Source: DATAEY01 sp038199035
GTDB taxonomy: Bacteria; Actinomycetota; Thermoleophilia; Solirubrobacterales; Solirubrobacteraceae
Assembly (NCBI GenBank): GCA_038199035.1
Contig: JBBPZM010000076.1
Location: forward strand, 1 to 40,177
Reading direction: 5' to 3'
Length of the DNA stretch: 40,177 nt
The notes below the pieces were generated by a model that saw only the letters and a program-made list of their open reading frames with translations, had not been told where the DNA came from and did not search any database. Below are positions 1 to 6,381 of this stretch, in pieces. The first letter of the stretch is position 1. Every line of letters starts with the position of its first letter. A program made the position numbers and the translations under genes.

Positions 1-27
1 GCCGAGCTCGAGCTGACGGTGACCTGA
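1..27 (+). CDS. C-terminal end of an upstream gene (partial)
   Basis: The first 27 bases read as eight codons (AELELTVT) and a TGA stop, in a frame open to the window edge. The codons have the GC-rich third positions of the neighbouring genes. The gene ends 23 bp before the lipA start, so it may be its upstream neighbour in the lipoate region. Too little is present to name it. Confidence 0.35.
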   Translation, partial: AELELTVT

Positions 28-38
28 CCCCCCCGAAG

Positions 39-44
39 TACCCT
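39..44 (+). promoter_or_regulatory. -10 box of a probable leaderless lipA transcript
   Basis: TACCCT ends 6 nt before the GTG start of lipA. This spacing would put transcription start at or next to the start codon, the usual leaderless arrangement of actinobacteria. No ribosome binding site is seen before the GTG. The same layout recurs at 3333 and 4468. Confidence 0.4.
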
Positions 45-50
45 GGAACC

Positions 51-1031
51 GTGGCCGAGGCTCGCACCCACCAGACGCGCTCGCGGGCCAACCCGGGCGG
101 GATGGACGTGGTACGCGTGCTCGGCGCCGACGTGCGCCCGCTGCGCGAGCGCAAGCCCCCCTGGCTCAAGGTGCCGGCGCCCGGCGGCCCGCGCTACCGC
201 GGGCTCAAGTCCCTGATCGACTCCGAGCACCTGCACACCGTCTGCCAGGAGGCCGCGTGCCCCAACGTCGGCGAGTGCTGGGAGCGCGGCACCGCCACCT
301 TCATGATCCTCGGCGACACCTGCACCCGCCGCTGCGGCTTCTGCAACGTCAAAACCGGGAAGCCGACGTGGAACGACCCGCTCGAGGCGGCGCGCGTGGC
401 GCGCTCGATCGCGCGGATGGGGCTGCGCCACGCGGTCATCACCAGCGTCGATCGCGACGACCTGCCCGACTACGGGGCGTCGGCCTTCGTCGGGGTGATC
501 CGCCAGGTCCGCCACCAGGCGCCGGCCTGCCAGGTCGAGGTGCTGACCCCGGACTTCCGCGGGGCGGAAATGCCGCTGGCCAAGGTCGTGGCCGAGCGGC
601 CCGACGTTTTCAACCACAACGTCGAGACCGTTCCCCGGCTCTACCCGGTCGCCCGGCGGGGCTCTGACTTCTTGCGCTCCTGCCGCGTCCTGCGCAACGC
701 CGGCGAGATGGGCGAGGGCCAAGTCGTGACCAAGTCCGGCCTGATGGTCGGCCTCGGCGAGAGCCACGCAGAGATGGTCGAGGCGTTCTCCATGCTGCGC
801 GAGCACGGCGTCCAGGTGCTGACCGTCGGCCAGTACCTGCGCCCCACCGAGCGTCACCTGCCGGTCGTGCGCTACTGGCATCCCGACGAGTTCGCGGCGC
901 TGGAAGACGCGGCGCTGGCCCTGGGCTTCGACAACGTGGCCGCAGGCCCGCTGGTGCGCTCCTCCTACCACGCCGACGAGCACGTCCCCCAGGCGCGGCC
1001 GGGGGCCGGGCCGCTCGCGGCCTCTGGCTGA
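51..1031 (+). CDS. lipA: Lipoyl synthase
   Basis: Radical-SAM enzyme that inserts two sulfurs into protein-bound octanoate to make the lipoyl cofactor of 2-oxoacid dehydrogenases and the glycine cleavage system; cytoplasmic. The auxiliary-cluster cysteines C65, C70 and C76 (CX4CX5C) and the SAM-cluster cysteines C91, C95 and C98 (CX3CX2C) are all present. The C-terminal RSSYHADE segment supplies the conserved serine ligand. The 326-residue length is normal. GTG at 51 fits the TACCCT box upstream. ATG at 102 would give a start closer to the usual LipA N-terminus and cannot be excluded. lipB is not in the window; the gene ending at 27 is unidentified. Confidence 0.95.
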   Translation: MAEARTHQTRSRANPGGMDVVRVLGADVRPLRERKPPWLKVPAPGGPRYRGLKSLIDSEHLHTVCQEAACPNVGECWERGTATFMILGDTCTRRCGFCNVKTGKPTWNDPLEAARVARSIARMGLRHAVITSVDRDDLPDYGASAFVGVIRQVRHQAPACQVEVLTPDFRGAEMPLAKVVAERPDVFNHNVETVPRLYPVARRGSDFLRSCRVLRNAGEMGEGQVVTKSGLMVGLGESHAEMVEAFSMLREHGVQVLTVGQYLRPTERHLPVVRYWHPDEFAALEDAALALGFDNVAAGPLVRSSYHADEHVPQARPGAGPLAASG

Positions 1032-1056
1032 CCGGAGTTGGCGCAGCCCCGCTTGA

Positions 1057-1239
1057 CTTGCCCCCACGGGCCGGTGCGGGGGCCTACCTAACGGGCGTGG
1101 GCGCCTTCTCGGCGCCCCGGCCGACGTGGTGCTCACGGCCTCGCGGCCCAACGGCGACACCCAGTGGTTCGCCGACGCGCGCGACACCGACCCGCCGGGC
1201 CAGCCGTATCACCTGCAGGTCAGGGCGGTCTGCGGCTGA
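1057..1239 (+). pseudogene. C-terminal remnant of a secreted-type protein
   Basis: This frame is open from a stop at 1054 to TGA at 1237. It has no convincing start; GTG at 1126 is possible. The last 38 codons look coded (SRPNGDTQWFADARD, then YHLQVRAVCG), with a beta-strand-like end finishing in Val-x-Ala-x-Cys. Similar tails close repeat-rich exported proteins of soil actinobacteria; that resemblance is from memory. Most likely the 3' scrap of a deleted gene between lipA and the hairpin at 1287. The rest of the 1032-1342 gap shows nothing else. Confidence 0.3.
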
Positions 1240-1286
1240 CCCGCCGGGCCCTGCCGTAGTCGAACGGCGCGCAGCGCCGTGGTAGG

Positions 1287-1316
1287 CGAGAGCCCCCGCT
1301 GAGGCGGGGGCTCTCG
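1287..1316. terminator. Perfect 13-bp hairpin, terminator-like
   Basis: CGAGAGCCCCCGC (1287-1299) pairs exactly with GCGGGGGCTCTCG (1304-1316) around a TGAG loop. There is no T-run on either side, as is common for high-GC actinobacterial terminators. It separates lipA and the remnant at 1057-1239 from the rhomboid operon that starts 27 bp later. Confidence 0.6.
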
Positions 1317-1342
1317 TCCATCTGCCAAGCTCCGCGCGGCCG

Positions 1343-2140
1343 GTGTTCCCGCTCAAGGACAACATCCCGACCGACCGCTTCCCGCTGGTCACGGTGCTGC
1401 TGATCGCGATCAACATCGTGGTCTTCCTGGGCTTCCAGCAGCCGTCGGGCTTCTCGAGCGTCAACGACGCCAAGGTCGTGCGCTACGGGGCGATCCCCTA
1501 CGAGATCAGCCATCCCGGGAGACACTGCGCGCTGGCCGTCGTCGTCGACCCCGCCACCGGCTCGCGCCAGCGGCAGCCGGCGTGTGAGGGCGAGTCCGGA
1601 GTCCGCGGCACCGCGGGCCCCCAGCCGGCGACCTGGCTGACCCTCTTCGCCGCGATGTTCATGCACGGAGGGTTCCTCCACATCGCGGGGAACATGCTGT
1701 TCCTGTGGATCTTCGGCAACAACGTCGAGGACTCGATGGGACGCGGCCGCTTCGTCCTCTTCTACCTGCTGGGCGGCATCGGCGCGCTGGCCGGCCAGGT
1801 GCTGATCGACCCGAACTCGACGGTGCCGACGATCGGCGCGTCCGGGGCGATCGCCGCCGTGCTGGGCGGCTACATCCTGCTCTATCCCCGCGCGCGGGTG
1901 CTGTCGATCGTCTTCATCATCTTCTTCTTCACGCTGATCGAGATCCCGGCGATCCTCATGCTCGGGTTCTGGTTCCTGCAGCAGATCTACTTCGGAGCGG
2001 CCGACCTCAGCGACCCCACCGGCGGCGGAGGCGGCGTGGCCTACTGGGCGCACATCGGCGGGTTCGCCTTCGGGCTGCTGGCCATCAAGCTGTTCGCCAC
2101 CCGGCGCAAGCAGCTCCAGCCGCGCTTCCCGGTGTACTGA
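1343..2140 (+). CDS. Rhomboid-family intramembrane serine protease
   Basis: Integral-membrane protease that cleaves transmembrane substrates within the bilayer. The 265-residue protein has the rhomboid core: a first helix at about 15-32, then HGGFLHIAGNMLFLWIFG near 108-125 with the oxyanion Asn117. The catalytic Ser168 lies in GASGA and the catalytic His237 in HIGGFAFG. A loop of about 60 residues between helices 1 and 2 with two Cys is longer than in minimal rhomboids. GTG at 1343 is the first start after the hairpin and leads straight into the soluble N-terminus. Its stop overlaps the next start (TGATG), so it heads a coupled three-gene operon. The substrate is unknown. Confidence 0.9.
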   Translation: MFPLKDNIPTDRFPLVTVLLIAINIVVFLGFQQPSGFSSVNDAKVVRYGAIPYEISHPGRHCALAVVVDPATGSRQRQPACEGESGVRGTAGPQPATWLTLFAAMFMHGGFLHIAGNMLFLWIFGNNVEDSMGRGRFVLFYLLGGIGALAGQVLIDPNSTVPTIGASGAIAAVLGGYILLYPRARVLSIVFIIFFFTLIEIPAILMLGFWFLQQIYFGAADLSDPTGGGGGVAYWAHIGGFAFGLLAIKLFATRRKQLQPRFPVY

Positions 2141-2319
2141 TGCGCTTCCGCTCGCTGGTCCTCGGCCTGGCGCTCCTCTTCATCGTGGCCATGGGCGGGA
2201 TGACCGTCTCGGTGATCCGCCGTGACGGCTTCGACGTACTCGTCGCCCTTGCCTTGGTCATCCTCGCGCTGTTCCTGTTCGGCGTCGTCGGCGCGCTGCT
2301 GCATCCTCCCGAGGAGTGA
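2140..2319 (+). CDS. Small two-helix membrane protein
   Basis: 59 residues. The ATG overlaps the TGA of the rhomboid gene by one base, and its own TGA overlaps the GTG of the next gene by 3 bp. Two hydrophobic segments (about 5-25 and 32-53) are separated by a short RRDG turn; it ends in HPPEE. No catalytic motif is visible and I do not recognise a family. Its position between a rhomboid protease and a D,D-carboxypeptidase, with overlaps on both sides, suggests a cell-envelope role. The overlap of both stop/start pairs makes coding very likely despite its size. Confidence 0.75.
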   Translation: MRFRSLVLGLALLFIVAMGGMTVSVIRRDGFDVLVALALVILALFLFGVVGALLHPPEE

Positions 2320-3335
2320 GGTCCTCGTCGGCTCCGCTGCGCCTGGCGCTGCTGGTCCTGGCGGCCCTGATCGCCGTGGCCGCGGTGCTGGCGCGAGCCG
2401 GGCCGCTGGACCCGCCCGGCCCCGGTGAGGTGGTGGCCGGCGCACCGCCGGCCCACGCCACGGCTCCCGGCCCGGCGCCCTACGCCACGGCGCCGGCGCC
2501 CGTGCGGATCTCGATCCGCTTCAAGACCCCGCCGCGCAGCGGCCTGGTCTTCGACCTGCGCACGGGGCGCGTGCTCTGGAGTCGCGCGCCCGCCCGCCGC
2601 CAGCCGGTGGCCAGCCTCGCCAAGATGATGACCGCGATCGTCGTGGCCGACCATGCCCGCCCCTCCGAGCGCGTGCTCATCACGCGCCGGGCGCTCGACG
2701 AGGGCGGATCGAAGGTCGGGCTCCTGCCGCCACACCGGCGGGTGCGCCTGGAGACGCTGCTCTACGGGCTGCTGCTGCCCTCGGGCAACGACGCGGCGGT
2801 GGCGCTCGCCCAGCACGTCGCCGGCAGCGTCCCGCGCTTCGTCGCGCAGATGAACGCGACGGGCCGACGCATCGGCCTGCGCTGCACCCACTTCTCGTCG
2901 CCCGACGGCCTGGAGGACGCCGGCAACCGCTCGTGCGTCCGCGACCTGGCGGTCATCGCCCGCGAGGTCCTGGCGCGGCCGCGGCTGGCGCGCATCGTGC
3001 GCCGCGGCCAGGCCGCGCTGCCGGCGCTCGTCCCCCACACGGTCAAGCACGGGCACCGCCGCCGCACGCTGTGGAAGCCCGGGCGGCTCTACCTCTACAA
3101 CAACAACCCGCTGCTGCGCCTGGGGTATCCCGGCACGACCGGAGTGAAGACCGGCTACACGGACGCGTCGGGCCACTGCCTGGTGGCCACCGTCCGGCGG
3201 GGGCGCACGACGCTGGGCGTCGTCCTCCTGCACTCGCCCGACACCGGCGACCAGGCCACCCGCCTGCTCGACCGGGCCTTCGGGGCGCTTCAGCGAGCCC
3301 ACGCGCATTATGCAAGGAGGTTGCAGAACCGCTAG
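2316..3335 (+). CDS. D-alanyl-D-alanine carboxypeptidase (peptidase S11)
   Basis: Penicillin-binding protein that trims the terminal D-Ala from peptidoglycan stem peptides outside the membrane. An N-terminal signal (about 1-29, LRLALLVLAALIAVAAVLA) is followed by a Pro/Ala-rich linker to about 65. All three S11 motifs are present: Ser100-Leu-Ala-Lys103, Ser156-Gly-Asn158 and Lys278-Thr-Gly280. The 339 residues cover the catalytic domain only; the C-terminal domain and amphipathic helix of E. coli PBP5 are absent. GTG 2316 overlaps the previous stop, indicating translational coupling. The 3' end contains the operator for the next gene. Confidence 0.92.
   Translation: MRSSSAPLRLALLVLAALIAVAAVLARAGPLDPPGPGEVVAGAPPAHATAPGPAPYATAPAPVRISIRFKTPPRSGLVFDLRTGRVLWSRAPARRQPVASLAKMMTAIVVADHARPSERVLITRRALDEGGSKVGLLPPHRRVRLETLLYGLLLPSGNDAAVALAQHVAGSVPRFVAQMNATGRRIGLRCTHFSSPDGLEDAGNRSCVRDLAVIAREVLARPRLARIVRRGQAALPALVPHTVKHGHRRRTLWKPGRLYLYNNNPLLRLGYPGTTGVKTGYTDASGHCLVATVRRGRTTLGVVLLHSPDTGDQATRLLDRAFGALQRAHAHYARRLQNR
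3308..3328 (+). promoter_or_regulatory. Palindromic operator candidate ahead of the Fur-family gene
   Basis: TTATGCAA and TTGCAGAA form an 8-5-8 inverted repeat around GGAGG, with one mismatch per arm pair (TGCAA/TTGCA perfect). It overlaps the last codons of the carboxypeptidase gene and ends 4 bp before the TAGGAT box. Bound repressor would therefore cover the promoter. Size and symmetry suit a Fur/Zur dimer, but the sequence is not a canonical Fur or Zur box. Autoregulation is inferred. Confidence 0.45.
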
Positions 3336-3338
3336 GAT
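3333..3338 (+). promoter_or_regulatory. -10 box TAGGAT, leaderless start of the Fur-family gene
   Basis: TAGGAT matches the actinobacterial housekeeping -10 consensus. It ends 6 nt before GTG 3345, so the transcript should begin at the start codon. The GGAGG at 3316 is too far away to serve as a ribosome binding site for this gene and is the spacer of the operator. Confidence 0.5.
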
Positions 3339-3344
3339 CGTGGC

Positions 3345-3734
3345 GTGGGACGGCCCAGCCACGTCCGCAGCGCGGTGGCCGAGCTGCTCGCCGGCAGCTC
3401 GCGCCACGACTGGTCGATCGACGACACCGTCGACGCGCTTAGGGCGCGCGGGGTCGAGGCCGACTTCTCCTCGGTCTTCCGCGCGCTGTCGCACCTGGCC
3501 GCCGCGGGGTCGGTCAGGCAGGTCGAGCTGGGCGACGGCAAGGCGCGCTTCGAGACCGTCGGCGAGCACCACGAGCACATCCGCTGCGAGCGCTGCGGCA
3601 GGGTCAGCGCCGTGCCCGGCTGCCTGGTGGCCGACGCCGTCCCCGCGGTGGAGGAGGCCACCGGCTTCGCCGTCACCGGGCATCGTGTCCTGTTCTCCGG
3701 CCGTTGCGCGCCGTGCGCGCGGGACGCCGGCTGA
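3345..3734 (+). CDS. Fur-family metalloregulator (Zur-like)
   Basis: Metal-dependent transcriptional repressor of 129 residues. An N-terminal winged helix (about 5-65, with DFSSVFRALSHLAAAG as recognition region) is followed by a dimerisation domain. That domain carries HHEHIRCERCGRV, giving the His ligands and first CxxC, and a C-terminal CAPC, giving the second CxxC of the structural zinc site. The stop overlaps the ATG of a ZIP metal permease (ATGA), so regulator and transporter are co-translated. This makes zinc the most likely signal. The true metal cannot be read from the sequence, and Fur or peroxide-sensor roles remain possible. Confidence 0.85.
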   Translation: MGRPSHVRSAVAELLAGSSRHDWSIDDTVDALRARGVEADFSSVFRALSHLAAAGSVRQVELGDGKARFETVGEHHEHIRCERCGRVSAVPGCLVADAVPAVEEATGFAVTGHRVLFSGRCAPCARDAG

Positions 3735-4444
3735 TGGCGCTGGCCGTCCTCGCGGCGGCGGTGACCTTCGGCTCCACCATGGCCGGCGGCTACACGGCCC
3801 TGCGCTGGCCACGGCGCACCGAGATCCTGATGGCCCTGGCCGGCGGGGTGGTGCTGGCCGCCGCGCTGGTCGACCTCCTGCCCGAGGGCGTGGCGCGGGC
3901 CGGCGAGCTGGGCGTCTCAGCGCGGGTCCCCATCGCCGCCGTGCTCGTCGGCTACCTGGTCTTCCACTCCATCGACCGCGTCGCCCATCGCCACGGCGAG
4001 CGCGCCGCCGGCCCCGACTCGGCCGGCGTGGCGGGCGCGACGGGCTTCGTCGTCCACAGCTTCTTCGACGGCCTGGCCATCGGGCTGGGCTTCCGCGTCG
4101 ACTCGGCCCTCGGGCTGCTGGTCTCCGCCGCGGTCATCGGGCACGACTTCTCCGACGGGCTGAGCACCGTGTCCTACCTCGTGGCCCATCGCCACTCGAC
4201 CGCGCGCTCGTGGGCCTTTCTGGTGGCCGACGCGCTGGCCCCGCTGTGCGGGGCGCTGGTCGTCCTCGTCGTCTCGATCCCCCCTGCGGTCTTCCCGCTG
4301 GCGCTCGGCTTCTTCTCGGGACTGTTCGTCTTCGCCGCGGCCACCAACCTGCTGCCGCGGGCGCGGGGGCTGCCCGTCGCCCAGTCGCTGCCGGTCACGC
4401 TCGCCGGCAGCGGCGCCATGGCGCTGGTCTCGCTGCTGGCGTAG
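3734..4444 (+). CDS. ZIP-family divalent metal transporter
   Basis: Polytopic inner-membrane protein of 236 residues, importing zinc or a related metal by family precedent. The paired metal-site motifs are visible: HSFFDGLAIG in one helix and GHDFSDGLSTVSY in the next, equivalents of the family's HNxxDG and HExPEG signatures. A His/Arg-rich cytoplasmic loop (HSIDRVAHRHGE) precedes them, as is typical. The start is the ATG overlapping the regulator's TGA; an upstream in-frame start at 3704 would lie inside the regulator and is not needed. Regulation by the neighbouring Fur-family protein is likely. Confidence 0.85.
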   Translation: MALAVLAAAVTFGSTMAGGYTALRWPRRTEILMALAGGVVLAAALVDLLPEGVARAGELGVSARVPIAAVLVGYLVFHSIDRVAHRHGERAAGPDSAGVAGATGFVVHSFFDGLAIGLGFRVDSALGLLVSAAVIGHDFSDGLSTVSYLVAHRHSTARSWAFLVADALAPLCGALVVLVVSIPPAVFPLALGFFSGLFVFAAATNLLPRARGLPVAQSLPVTLAGSGAMALVSLLA

Positions 4445-4467
4445 CTTCGCGTGGCCGTCGCCGGCCG

Positions 4468-4473
4468 TAGACT
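4468..4473 (+). promoter_or_regulatory. -10 box TAGACT, leaderless start of the selenoprotein candidate
   Basis: TAGACT ends 7 nt before ATG 4481, and no ribosome binding site precedes that ATG. This is the third example in 4.5 kb of a TANNNT box at leaderless spacing. It marks the gene as its own transcription unit, 36 bp after the ZIP gene. Confidence 0.45.
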
Positions 4474-4480
4474 GGGGGCC

Positions 4481-5020
4481 ATGAACCTGCTGGACAGGAC
4501 ACGCGCCTACGCTCGCGTCTTCCGGCGCCCCGGCGAGATGCCCGACCTGTTTCGCCTGCTGGCCCGGCGCCCGGCGATCGCCGCCGGGGTCGGGGCCTAC
4601 GAGACGGGGCTGATGGCCAGCGGCCGGGTCGACTCGCGACTCAAGGCCCTGGCCTCGATCAAGACCGGCTCGCTCATCGGCTGCCCCTACTGACTGGACA
4701 TCGGCTCTGCCGTGGGCAGAGAGATGGGGGTGACCGAGCAGCAGCTGCGTGAGCTCTCCCGCTACCGGGAGAGCGAGGCCTTCGACGAGCTCGAGCGGCT
4801 GGTCCTCGACCTCGCGGTCGAGATGTCGCGCACACCGGTCGACGTGCCGGCCGAGCTGACCGAGGCCCTGCGCCGTCACTTCGACGAGGCCCAGATGGTC
4901 GAGCTCTCCGCCTCGATCGCCTGGGAGAGCTACCGCGCTCGCTTCAACCGGGTCTTCGGGGTGCAGGCGCCGGGCTACAGCCAGGGCGCCTTCTGCGCTT
5001 TGCCCGAGCGCCCAGCCTGA
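4481..5020 (+). CDS. AhpD/carboxymuconolactone-decarboxylase-family selenoprotein candidate (UGA = Sec71)
   Basis: The frame runs from ATG 4481 to TGA 5018-5020 (179 residues) with one internal TGA at 4691-4693. Without readthrough only a 70-residue stub ending GCPY would form. The downstream frame continues at once with LDIGSA, then a helical C-terminal half (ERLVLDLAVEMSRTP, WESYRARFNRVFG). Relatives read CPxCLDIG at this point, so TGA sits exactly at the second cysteine, giving Cys68-Pro-Tyr-Sec71. Members of this all-helical family use CxxC as a peroxide or disulfide redox pair. A SECIS-like hairpin follows the TGA. Coding bias is continuous on both sides. Alternatives: a nonsense mutation or an error of TGC/TGT to TGA. 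No sel genes lie in the window. Confidence 0.72.
4691..4721 (+). promoter_or_regulatory. UGA codon with bacterial SECIS-like hairpin
   Basis: After TGA (4691-4693) come 11 unpaired bases. CTCTGCC (4705-4711) then pairs perfectly with GGCAGAG (4715-4721) around the triloop GTG (4712-4714). Three further pairs (4699-4701 with 4724-4726) can extend it below an internal loop. Bacterial SECIS elements lie just downstream of the UGA within the coding region, with a short apical loop holding G in its first two bases, 16-37 nt from the codon. Here the loop begins 18 nt after the TGA with G first. The 11-nt spacing to the stem matches the E. coli fdhF arrangement. Confidence 0.65.
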
Positions 5021-5088
5021 CTCCTCCCGCCGCCCGGCCGGTAGGCTTGCGGCCCGTCGAGTTGGCCAGCCAGCCAGGAGGAGAGCCC

Positions 5089-6381
5089 GTGGACCTCAAC
5101 GACACCCCCGAGCAGGCCGCCTACCGCGAGCAGGTGCGCTCGTGGCTTGAGGAGCATCGCGACGAGGCGCCGGTGCTGCGGGGGCGCAACCGCATCTCCA
5201 ACGAGGACGAGGCGGTGGCGGCCCACCGCGCCTGGCAGCGCAAGCTGGCCGAGGCCGGCTACACGGGGGTCACCTGGCCCAAGGAGTACGGCGGCCAGGG
5301 GCTGGGCCCGCTTGAGCAGGTCGTGGTCAACCAGGAGATCCAGCGCGCCGGGCTCCCGGGAATCCTCGACTCGATCGGCGTGGGCATGCTCGGCCCGACG
5401 ATCATCGCCCACGGCACCGAGGAGCAGAAGCAGCGCTACCTGGCGCCGATGCTCCACGCCGACGAGGTGTGGTGCCAGCTCTTCTCCGAGCCGGCCGCGG
5501 GCTCCGACCTGGCCGGGATCCAGTCGCGCGCCAGGCGCCAGGACGACGGCACGTGGCGGCTCTCCGGCCAGAAGGTGTGGACGACCAACGCCCACATCGC
5601 CGCCTTCGGCCTGCTGCTGGCCCGCACCGACGCCGACGTGCCCAAGCACAAGGGCCTGACGATGTTCGTCGTCCCCATGGACGCGGAGGGAGTCACGGTG
5701 CGCGGGCTGCGCCAGATCACCGGCGAGGCCGAGTTCAACGAGGTCTTCTTCGACGACGTGGCACTCGACGCCGACGCCACGGTCGGCCCCGTGGACGGAG
5801 GGTGGCGTACCGCGCTGACCACGCTCATGTTCGAGCGCCTGACCATCGGCGGAGGAAGCGAGGGGATGGGCTTTCGCTCGGACCGCTTCGCCCAGGCCAT
5901 CGCCGCCGATCCCGCGGCGGCCGGCGACCCAGAGGTGCGCCAGCGCCTGGGCGACGTGGCCGTCGACCTGCTCGCCCTGCGCTACACCGGCTATCGGCTG
6001 CTCACCGCCATCCAGCGCGGGCAGATCCCCGGTCCCGAGGCGGCCCTGGGCAAGGTCACGGCGGTCAACGCGGCGATCCGCGCGGGCGACCTGATCGGCG
6101 ACGTCATCGGACCCGAGGCGCTGGGCGAGACCGAGTGGGCCTACCTGATCTCGTTCATGCCCGGGCTCAAGTCGGCCGGCGGGACCGAGGAGATCCTGCG
6201 CAACACCGTCGGCGAGCGGGTGCTCGGCCTGCCGCCCGAGCCGCGGCTGGACAAGGGCGTGCCCTTCTCGGAGCTGCGCGCCAAGGAGCGCGACTACGCA
6301 GGCACGGTCGAGGCCTCCGCCGGCGCGGCCGGCTCGGGGAATGGCGCAGGAGCGGGCGCGCGGACGGAGGCGGGCCGATGA
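5089..6381 (+). CDS. Acyl-CoA dehydrogenase, subunit-like protein 1
   Basis: FAD-dependent alpha,beta-dehydrogenation of an acyl-CoA thioester (430 residues). The family order is seen: an N-terminal helical domain, then CQLFSEPAAGSDLAGI and GQKVWTTNAH in the middle beta domain. The C-terminal helical domain ends in GGTEEILRNTVGERVLGLP. GTG 5089 is chosen because AGGAGGAG (5076-5083) lies 5 nt upstream. A polar Gly/Ala-rich tail follows the domain. It overlaps the next gene by 4 bp (ATGA). Two unequal acyl-CoA dehydrogenases encoded side by side in actinobacteria often form an alpha2-beta2 enzyme acting on steroid side chains or other bulky acyl-CoAs. The substrate here is unknown. Confidence 0.9.
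   Translation: MDLNDTPEQAAYREQVRSWLEEHRDEAPVLRGRNRISNEDEAVAAHRAWQRKLAEAGYTGVTWPKEYGGQGLGPLEQVVVNQEIQRAGLPGILDSIGVGMLGPTIIAHGTEEQKQRYLAPMLHADEVWCQLFSEPAAGSDLAGIQSRARRQDDGTWRLSGQKVWTTNAHIAAFGLLLARTDADVPKHKGLTMFVVPMDAEGVTVRGLRQITGEAEFNEVFFDDVALDADATVGPVDGGWRTALTTLMFERLTIGGGSEGMGFRSDRFAQAIAADPAAAGDPEVRQRLGDVAVDLLALRYTGYRLLTAIQRGQIPGPEAALGKVTAVNAAIRAGDLIGDVIGPEALGETEWAYLISFMPGLKSAGGTEEILRNTVGERVLGLPPEPRLDKGVPFSELRAKERDYAGTVEASAGAAGSGNGAGAGARTEAGR

Noticed and set aside
1261..1330. tRNA or small structured RNA around the strong hairpin
   Set aside because: Only one long stem can be formed; no cloverleaf arms or T-loop sequence are present, so a terminator is the simpler reading.
4451..4693. Stand-alone 80-residue protein ending at TGA 4691-4693
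   Set aside because: The frame continues without loss of coding character to 5020, and the stop falls on the catalytic Cys position with a SECIS-like hairpin behind it.
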